Origin: Ischnura elegans
Taxonomy: Eukaryota; Arthropoda; Insecta; Odonata; Coenagrionidae
Length of the DNA stretch: 64,000 bases
Direction: 5' to 3'
Assembly (NCBI RefSeq): GCF_921293095.1
Contig: NW_025791696.1
Location: 1 to 64,000 of the forward strand
In this document: piece by piece, positions 59,401 through 64,000 of the stretch
Layout of the letters: every line of letters starts with the position of its first letter
How positions within the stretch are numbered: the first letter of the stretch is position 1
Program-made: the position numbers and the translations under genes
The notes under the pieces: model-generated
Seen by the model: only the letters and a program-made list of their open reading frames with translations
Database searches by the model: none
What the model was told of the DNA's origin: nothing

Positions 59401-60321
59401 TTTCCCCGTGAACCTCGGATCATATTGTCCGTCAGTGACGCGAGTGGCGACTTCTGCAAACCCATTAAAATGCGCGATGGGTGGTAGCACATTTAGAGGC
59501 CATTTAAGCATTCTCTTTCGTAATAATTGTGCATTGCCTCATTTCCGATCTCATTGTCAGTGGCGGCAGGGTAAAGCTCTCGCCTTCCAAAGAGAAGGTC
59601 GCGGGTTCACAGCGCCGCCTGGGTAGGTTGATTTTATCGGGGCATGGGTGTTTGTGAATGTTCTAGGTTGTTTTATGTTAGATCATCCCGCTTTAAAAGC
59701 CTAACACGGGCTGCTTTCGAGACATTGGAGATAAAAGATTTTAAAAATTGATTGCACTATAATGGTGAAATATGCTATAGTTTGACTGGCCAATAAAGCT
59801 TATTCGCTTAGCGGTGTCAATTTGATTTATAAGAGAAATGATCAGATATGTTGGTCACCTATTCTAGTAACTGAAAATCTACAGTTAAAATATGATGCTT
59901 CAACATTCGTGACACAGAGAATGGCTCTTTCCTATCGTATATGCTTCACAAAATACCCTATGTCCTCACCTGAATCAGGTGAGTGCTGAGTACCCCTGCT
60001 GCCCTCGCCAATCGTGTGGTGAAAACTGTGGTACGGGTCTAGTCCGTACGGGTCGAACTGGTTGCTGGGGAAGTGCGGCCTCTCGGACGCCGTCAAGGCG
60101 CTCCAGTCCGGCTCAACATGCCTCGACTTGTTGTCCGGGTAGAAGATCATCTTGCCGAATTCACCCTCGTCCTCATCCTCCTTGGCGCCTTCGCTGAGGC
60201 GGGCCAGTGGCGCCCGGCTCAGGCGCCGCTCCTCGTCGAACTCCTCCGCCTCCTCCAAGATCACCTCGGGAGTCACCGTGCCCTTGTCCGAGCAGCCGGA
60301 CCGCAGGCCCTCGACCCAGTG
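46323..60321 (-). CDS. Lgr1: Lgr1-like glycoprotein-hormone receptor, 3' part
   Basis: Four exons (59970-60321, 52076-52489, 48502-48730, 46323-47451; introns about 7.5, 3.3 and 1.05 kb) join in consistent phases (1, 1, 2) to 707 codons plus TAG. The product is the C-terminal part of a class-A, type-A leucine-rich-repeat GPCR: hinge, seven helices and tail. Insect LGR1 is the receptor for the GPA2/GPB5 heterodimer (thyrostimulin-like); it signals through cAMP and is linked to gut and renal-tubule ion and water balance. Family marks seen: CEDIMGNW before TM1, DWQEGTGC in loop 1, FASELS in TM3 with ERW in place of DRY, SICLPM in loop 2, [20 protein letters not shown] in TM6 and NSCANPFLY in TM7. 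The leucine-rich repeats and signal peptide lie outside the window. Confidence 0.88.
48160..48446 (+). pseudogene. R2-type retrotransposon C-terminal remnant
   Basis: The plus frame ending at 48404 reads [20 protein letters not shown], then VVPNSHNI and [24 protein letters not shown]. This is the PD...D(V/I) region and C-terminus of the restriction-like endonuclease of R2-type and related non-LTR elements. It is preceded by an (AAT)n run (48167-48188) and followed by a second AAT-rich run (48419-48446). It lies in the last intron of the receptor, opposite to it. The reverse transcriptase is absent. Confidence 0.65.
48502..48730 (-). CDS. Lgr1: Lgr1 exon: TM3 and TM4
   Basis: The acceptor TTCTAAATATAG ends at 48731; the donor CCAG|GTGATA follows 48502. 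229 nt, entering in phase 1 and leaving in phase 2. It encodes [20 protein letters not shown], then [20 protein letters not shown] (TM3 with the ERW triad) and [20 protein letters not shown] (TM4) to YSKT. The conserved Cys of GTGC pairs with the Cys of SICLP in loop 2 in this receptor class. Confidence 0.9.
49545..50399 (-). pseudogene. 5'-truncated LINE with frameshifted RT end
   Basis: The minus frame 49580-50311 encodes the region after the reverse transcriptase palm: [40 protein letters not shown] and [20 protein letters not shown]. Just upstream, in another frame (about 50290-50404), lies [11 protein letters not shown], the FADD form of the catalytic YADD motif. A single-base frameshift near 50310 separates the two, so the copy is dead. 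The insertion is flanked by the direct repeat AGAAGTAAAT (49535-49544 and 50400-50409) and ends in a TAATAATAAT-type tail. Exact clade not assigned (RTE-, CR1- or jockey-like). Confidence 0.85.
50498..50762. mobile_element. TATATCGATG MITE, copy 2 (nested)
   Basis: Matches 34619-34888 over its length, including AAGTTCTAACAA, TTTGGCCGG and ACAGGTATCTTAAAC. It is inserted in the hAT-type MITE at 49485-50874. Confidence 0.75.
51005..51352. mobile_element. 348-bp MITE, TIR GATGTCATCATGGTTTCTGG, copy 1
   Basis: The left end GATGTCATCATGGTTTCTGG is complementary, with a few mismatches, to the right end CCAGAAACCATCTTCACATC. The interior matches 52555-52878 in the same orientation. Confidence 0.7.
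52076..52489 (-). CDS. Lgr1: Lgr1 exon: hinge end, TM1 and TM2
   Basis: The acceptor CTGTTTTACATGCAG ends at 52490; the donor GGAAG|GTAAGC follows 52076. 414 nt, phase 1 on both sides. It encodes the end of the hinge ([38 protein letters not shown]), TM1 ([20 protein letters not shown]), loop 1 ([10 protein letters not shown]) and TM2 ([20 protein letters not shown]), ending in the first extracellular loop ([10 protein letters not shown]). The two Cys of [15 protein letters not shown] are the hinge cysteines typical of this class. Two same-direction copies of a 0.33-kb repeat bracket the exon, one only 66 bp away. Confidence 0.9.
52555..52878. mobile_element. Same MITE family, copy 2 (right end lost)
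   Basis: Direct-orientation match to 51005-51352 up to GGTATTAAACAACAA, where it stops without the right terminus; a tRNA-derived SINE follows. Confidence 0.7.
52879..53005 (-). repeat. tRNA-derived SINE, second family
   Basis: On the minus strand, CGCCTGGGTAGCTTAATTGG (A-box) and CCGGGTTCGAATCCCAG (B-box) lie too close together for a complete tRNA anticodon arm. It is therefore a SINE head, not a tRNA gene. The body runs toward 52879. Confidence 0.6.
53605..53900. repeat. Tandem duplication, period about 161 bp
   Basis: CCGCCTCTTAGTTC (53612) and CCGCCTCGTAGTTC (53773) begin two copies sharing ACGATAGA, AATCGTAA, GAACA and ACCAGCCTCT/ACCACCCTCT. Confidence 0.6.
54174..54451. mobile_element. 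hAT-type MITE, TIR CAGTGGCGTAA, copy 3
   Basis: 278 bp from CAGTGGCGTAAGTAGGGA to CATAGTTACGCCACTG, flanked by a perfect 8-bp duplication ACCGTGGG (54166-54173 and 54452-54459). It is the best-preserved copy in the window and fixes the family as hAT-type. Confidence 0.9.
54460..57673. other. Intron sequence, nothing recognised
   Basis: Lies within the 7.5-kb receptor intron. Only short overlapping frames; no exon with TM or LRR character and no repeat ends found. Confidence 0.45.
57674..58347. mobile_element. piggyBac-like MITE, copy 2 (674 bp)
   Basis: Bounded by TTAA on both sides (57670-57673 and 58348-58351), with termini CTCTTTGAGTGCTGGCAGC and (reverse complement) AACTTTGCGTGCCATGGACG. 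Outer segments match 23064-23418 in inverse orientation. The extra middle (about 57960-58260) is absent from the shorter copy. GGACGTAATATTACGTCC, an 18-bp perfect palindrome, occurs near the right end, with a near repeat 50 bp before it. Confidence 0.8.
58355..58537 (-). repeat. tRNA-derived SINE, copy 3
   Basis: On the minus strand: GCCTCGGTGGCGGCGGG head, AAAGTCCTCGCCTTCC, GGATTCGAGTCCCACCTGGG (B-box), a body ending TAAAGGCCGTAAATAAAC, then an AAATAAATG tail. The tail abuts the TTAA of the neighbouring piggyBac-like element. Confidence 0.75.
58816..59349. mobile_element. 534-bp hAT-type element, TIR TAGGGATGG
   Basis: Ends TAGGGATGGACGGATCC and GGTATCCGATCCGACCATCCCTA-type sequence, flanked by a perfect 8-bp duplication ATATAAAG (58808-58815 and 59350-59357). 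Both subterminal regions consist of repeated CGGATCC/GGATCCGAT motifs. No transposase. Confidence 0.9.
59558..59735 (+). repeat. tRNA-derived SINE, copy 4
   Basis: CAGTGGCGGCAGGGTAAAGC, TCTCGCCTTCC, GGTCGCGGGTTC and CGCCTGGGTAGG as in the other copies, with a damaged B-box. The body shares GGGCATGGGTGTTTGTG and the end GGGCTGCTTTCGAG. Lies in the receptor intron just 3' of the hinge exon. Confidence 0.65.
59970..60321 (-). CDS. Lgr1: Lgr1 exon: hinge region
   Basis: The donor TTCAG|GTGAGG after 59970 is strong. The acceptor CGCCCCCTCGCAG ending 60322 is the best match, but the frame stays open upstream and another AG at about 60352 is possible, so the 5' end is less certain. 352 nt, leaving in phase 1, which fits the next exon. 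The product is hydrophilic and acidic: [56 protein letters not shown] (with an N-glycosylation sequon NKS), [20 protein letters not shown]. It is the loop-rich hinge between the leucine-rich repeats and TM1. The acidic Tyr-containing stretch may be a site of tyrosine sulfation (inference). Confidence 0.8.
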
Positions 60322-60374
60322 CTGCGAGGGGGCGAAGAGCCCCCCGGGGGCTTTGGTTAACGGGTGGTTAGGAT

Positions 60375-61500
60375 TGGATTCGGGGACAGTGGAACCAATT
60401 GCGTCCCCATGTTTTATACCCTAAAGCGACGATCACAAGAATGGAGCACAACATTAAAAAAATAAATCAAAAAAACGTTCTTTGCTTGTTAAAAATAAAT
60501 AATAAAATTCAAACTAAAATATAAAGGCATTCGGCATGGAAATTAATCAAACTTAGCTTGGTAAATGAAGCGTTGTACTTGGCGACTTCGATCTACAACC
60601 ACAAGGCATTTTTTGAAGGCCACAAGGCCTATTTTTAAGAGTCGAATAGGGTAAGCTTCGGTGACTGAAAAATAATTACGTCCCCAAGCTTAACACACTT
60701 AAGTTCACAAGTATGGAGCGCAGCATTAAGAAAATAAATAAAAACCCTCCTTGGTTCATTAAAAATTCAGTAAATTAAAATTAAAGTAAAATGTAACGGT
60801 ATTCGTAATCGAAATTAATCAAGCTTAGAATGTTAAATAAATTTCCCTACTTGATGTGTTCACTTCTTGGTATCATGCAATAAGGCCAAATAGCATTAAA
60901 TAACACTTCTTCAGCGACCTTTTGGTTAGCCCCTAATGGTTAATGTTGAGGATCGGGAAGTTTCGGTGGCTGAAGAACCAATAGCGTCCCCAAGTGATAA
61001 ACCATAAAGCGACGATTGCAAGAATGGAGCAAAAAATTAATAAAATAAATTTAAAAACCTTCCTTTCTTGGTTAAAAATGAAATGAATTAAAATTAAACT
61101 AAAATGTATGGGCTTGAAATTAATAAAACTTAGTAAGATAAATTATGCGTTGTAATTTGTGCTTTTGATCTCCAGCCACCTTTTGTTTAGGCCCCGAGGC
61201 CTACTATAAAGGGTCGGGCACGGTAGGCTTCGGTGACGGAAAAATAATAGCGTCCCAAATTTTTAAATCCTAAAGCTACGATCTTAAGAATGGAGCACAA
61301 CGTAAAGAAAAAAAAATACCTTCCTTGCTTGGTTAAAAATAAAGTAAATTAAAACTAATGTCAAATATAACGGCTTGGGTTTTGAAATTAATTGGAATAG
61401 AATATTATATATAAATCGTCCTATGGTGCTATCAACCTCCAGCCATCAAGTTTAAATCCATATACCGTTGACTACAAGGGCGGAGAACAACAAAATAATA
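60375..61500. repeat. Degenerate tandem array, five units
   Basis: An anchor resembling GCGTCCCCAA...TAAAGCGACGAT...AAGAATGGAGCACAAC recurs at about 60403, 60680, 60986, 61252 and (eroded) 61445, giving periods of 277, 306, 266 and 193 bp. Each unit also shares CTTCCTTGCTTGGTTAAAAA-like and AAATTAATCAAACTTAG-like stretches. The array begins about 50 bp upstream of the hinge exon's acceptor, within the preceding intron. Confidence 0.75.
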
Positions 61501-61789
61501 AGTACATAATATCCCTTAGCACTTTCTTTAAAAGGAAATAAAATTAAACAAAAATAAACATGGAAATTAGAGTATTGTTCAAGAAATATACACGCAAGGG
61601 TACTTTTCAGATTCTATTTTCCGCTTCTTTAAATGAATCCAAACTTGTCTGCTGGATGAAATACTCATTAATTTTTCATTCTGTCACCGAAGGTGTTATT
61701 CAACATTTCCCTCCCTTCCGTAACCAGCAAGTGAACCGAATCATAACTTATTGTTAATAGCAGTTAGCTGGGCCAAATAGAAGCCAAGG

Positions 61790-62062
61790 CAATGGCGTAT
61801 CAATGGGGGAATGAGGGGATGTATCCTTCCTTCCCAAAGTCTCAGAAAAAATATATTTTCTGGATTTGATGTATAATAACTGCATCTGCTTAAAGTTAAA
61901 TTCTAAGTGCCGAAATGATGTAAACTATACATCGTGGCATGTCTTTATTCAAAATATTCCCTGAAATCTCCGTTTCCTGGGGGGTATCCCCTACTTACCC
62001 GCCTCATCCCTTCCCAAAGCCCCCTATCCCCCCTCCAAAGCATATTCCTAGTTACGACACTG
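61790..62062. mobile_element. hAT-type MITE, TIR CAGTGGCGTAAC, copy 4
   Basis: Left end CAATGGCGTATCAATGGGG, right end CCTAGTTACGACACTG, flanks AGCCAAGG and GGCCAAGG (7 of 8). Confidence 0.8.
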
Positions 62063-62080
62063 GGCCAAGGAATATTTGAG

Positions 62081-62515
62081 ATACAAAATGCATTTGAAAT
62101 GCAAAGAAAATAATATCTTTGACTCGGGTGTTTGAAAAACGAACTACAAAATACAATTTTAAATGCTTTTTAAAATACAAAATACATTTTTATGGAAACT
62201 AAGAGATCTTAGAAAAATATAACCTGCCTTGGTACGCTATAGATATCTGCAAATACGAAGACAACGATTCCAACGAAAACGAAGTAATCTCTGAAGCATA
62301 ATTTTAGGGAACTGTTATGAGATCTACTAAAAAAGTATTTCACAAATGTATTTTTTATTTATTAATAAGAAAATACTAAAAATCTGTATTTGAAATACAA
62401 AATACACACACATTCACACATTTGACACATTCGGGTGATGATTTAAAGTACCAATTACTAATGAAAAATGTATTTCAAACACGTATTTAAAAATACTTGT
62501 ATTTGAAATACATTT
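62081..62515. repeat. Repeated AAATACAAAATAC / TATTTGAAATAC motifs
   Basis: Many copies of ATTTGAAATACAAAATAC-like sequence in both orientations across about 430 bp, as seen in the subterminal regions of some non-autonomous hAT elements. Termini not resolved. Confidence 0.45.
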
Positions 62516-63662
62516 GGTAGTAAACTGGGTATGTTTTAGGGTCCCATAATTTTGGACCGTGCAGTAAAGTTTGCGACTGTTTAATTTTAGTTTATACCAG
62601 TACAAATTATTACTAAAGAATATTTTCAAAACGAAAGAAACTATCTATACGCACATGTTCAATTTATCTATTTTAGACTGGCCACTACCAAAGAATGTCA
62701 TCTTTTTTATGGCAAATATTTAGAGCTCTATCCTAAGTTAACCCTAAGGAACATTTCCGCAGCGCGATATGAACTTGGATTGCTCTTATATGGAACCTTC
62801 ATGTGGCGCAGGGCCTCCTCAAAAATGCTTGTACTCTATTCCGGGGAGATCTAAGCCAACAAAATGTAAAAGAGCTCGCGCTCCGACGTAGTTTGTAAGA
62901 GAATCACGGTCTGTCTCCCACTCAGCATATCCTGAAGCACGCTTTTAAAATAAAAAGAAATGGATACAATCTTGCAAACAAGTTGGGAGCAGAGAAACAT
63001 GTGCTGCGTTATTCATTTGGTTGGGAATACAAACGTCACAGCCTCAGGGAATATTTTGTAGGAATGGAGATAAGGAAAGGGAGGCACTTCCTCTCCTCGG
63101 GACTGTATCACGCCGTTCTAAAATTCAGAGTCGCGATTTGCTCGCGCTCCCTTGTCCCCACGGTCGCGCCACCTGTGATTCAAAAGAGGAAACACTTGCT
63201 CCTCGCTCGATCAGCCATTTAAAGCGTCGGCCGCTATCTGCGATACAGTTTCCTGGTTTATCTTGGAAGGACACATCGGTTCTACACCCTGATAAAATGT
63301 TTTTTTTTGTTCGTAATATTCCCTGTACGCCAAAAAAAAAAAGAAAATAAATCGTTACGAATTAATAAACATGAATTATCTCTCGGGAATACAAGTAAGA
63401 AAGCATATTGTAGCACGGAAAAGTAGAATGGTATCCCTGATTTTTTTCTTCAATATAGTTCTGATGATAACTACGAGTATTTTTTTGATGCACTGCAATT
63501 TTATTGCGATGAAAAATAAAATTATATCTTTATTTTATATTTCCATGTATTTTATGGGAAAAATCGTGCTAAACGAAAAAAAACTGTTTTGTTACCTTTA
63601 TTTATGTATCAATATTGCATGTTATTGTATTTTATTGTACTCTCATTTTTTCATTCATAGCC
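62516..63662. other. Nothing recognised
   Basis: Overlapping frames at 62983-63222 and 63021-63350 lack coding bias or family resemblance. An A-rich run with AATAAA-like sequence lies near 63333-63350. No LRR exon of the receptor was seen. Confidence 0.4.
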
Positions 63663-63693
63663 CTGAGGAAGGTTTTAAAATAAACAGAAACGT
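63663..63693 (+). ncRNA. Hammerhead-like core, copy 6 (degenerate)
   Basis: CTGAGGA (63663-63669), AG, short stem GTTT/AAAC with an AT loop, A, then GAAAC (63687-63691) and GT. Two extra bases on one side and one on the other make it the weakest copy. Confidence 0.3.
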
Positions 63694-64000
63694 TCGCTAA
63701 GCAAGAAACTTCGCTATAAATGACCATTACTCCAGGAATTTTCGATCATTTACTAAAAGGAAAACGGGATAGCATGGGCGTTTCCAGCGAGGGGCCGAGT
63801 GAGGGCTGAAGCAAAAATCGCGAAAGTCTTTAAGCAAAATCAGTATTGAATTGAAACGAAAGTATTCAACAAATTTTCTTTAAACCCACGAAAAAATTAT
63901 ATTTATTAGTATAAGATATGTAACTAAAATAAAACTATTTTTTCAAGGAAATAATCTCATAAATCTCATGGCCTCCCCCCCCCCTAGTCAATGGCTTGCC
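63694..64000. other. Nothing recognised
   Basis: AT-rich window end with a C run near 63976; no supported feature. Confidence 0.35.

Noticed and set aside
60073-60424. Plus-strand frames of 72-95 codons at the hinge exon
   Set aside because: Shadows of the minus-strand Lgr1 exon, whose phase fits the next exon.
60375-61500. CRISPR-like or satellite array
   Set aside because: Units are 190-306 bp, diverged, without short conserved repeats and unique spacers; the host is eukaryotic.

Overview
This is AT-rich, repeat-dense eukaryotic DNA, best read as an insect nuclear genome. The reasons are split genes with consensus GT-AG introns, a type-A leucine-rich-repeat GPCR (Lgr1 class) known from insects, LINE fragments of the kind common in insects, tRNA-derived SINEs, and many non-autonomous DNA transposons with intact target-site duplications. 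I cannot name the species. A TE-rich, possibly hemimetabolous insect is an inference only.

Genes. The one securely identified gene is on the minus strand: the last four coding exons of an Lgr1-like glycoprotein-hormone receptor (59970-60321, 52076-52489, 48502-48730, 46323-47451). All splice phases agree. They encode the end of the hinge, all seven transmembrane helices and a long C-terminal tail, 707 residues in all. The leucine-rich-repeat exons must lie beyond position 64000. On the plus strand, 27417-27767 is a clean internal exon (phase 0/0, G/C-rich third codon positions) whose start looks like a signal peptide; I do not recognise its family. A third candidate locus at 35-37 kb holds a duplicated 3'-terminal exon (35293-35362 and 36975-37044) and a possible signal-peptide exon (36028-36190), suggesting tandem copies of a small secreted-protein gene.

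Layout. 0.4-3 kb: a foldback element and a 2-kb element with TIR GGCCGTATTCATAG. 4-6.6 kb: two copies of a roughly 650-bp GGGTGGTTTCC element, which has seven copies in the window. 9-14 kb: small MITEs and LINE 3' tails. 18-20 kb: a 2-kb Tc1-like inverted-repeat element with a tRNA-like segment in its arms. 23-26 kb: a piggyBac-like MITE, a SINE and a piggyBac transposase remnant. 26-28.5 kb: foldbacks and MITEs around the unknown exon. 32-40 kb: dense nested repeats and the duplicated exon locus. 40-46 kb: nothing recognised. 46-60.3 kb: the receptor, with its introns full of repeats. 60.4-61.5 kb: a degenerate tandem array directly upstream of the hinge exon. 61.8-62.5 kb: further hAT-type repeats.

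Most notable signal. At least five places carry the same architecture, CTGANGA, one spacer base, a stem-loop, then GAAAC. The stems differ in sequence but keep their pairing, and nearly all sit in or beside foldback elements. This resembles the conserved core of hammerhead ribozymes, known from Penelope-like retroelements, with one extra nucleotide after the CTGANGA box.
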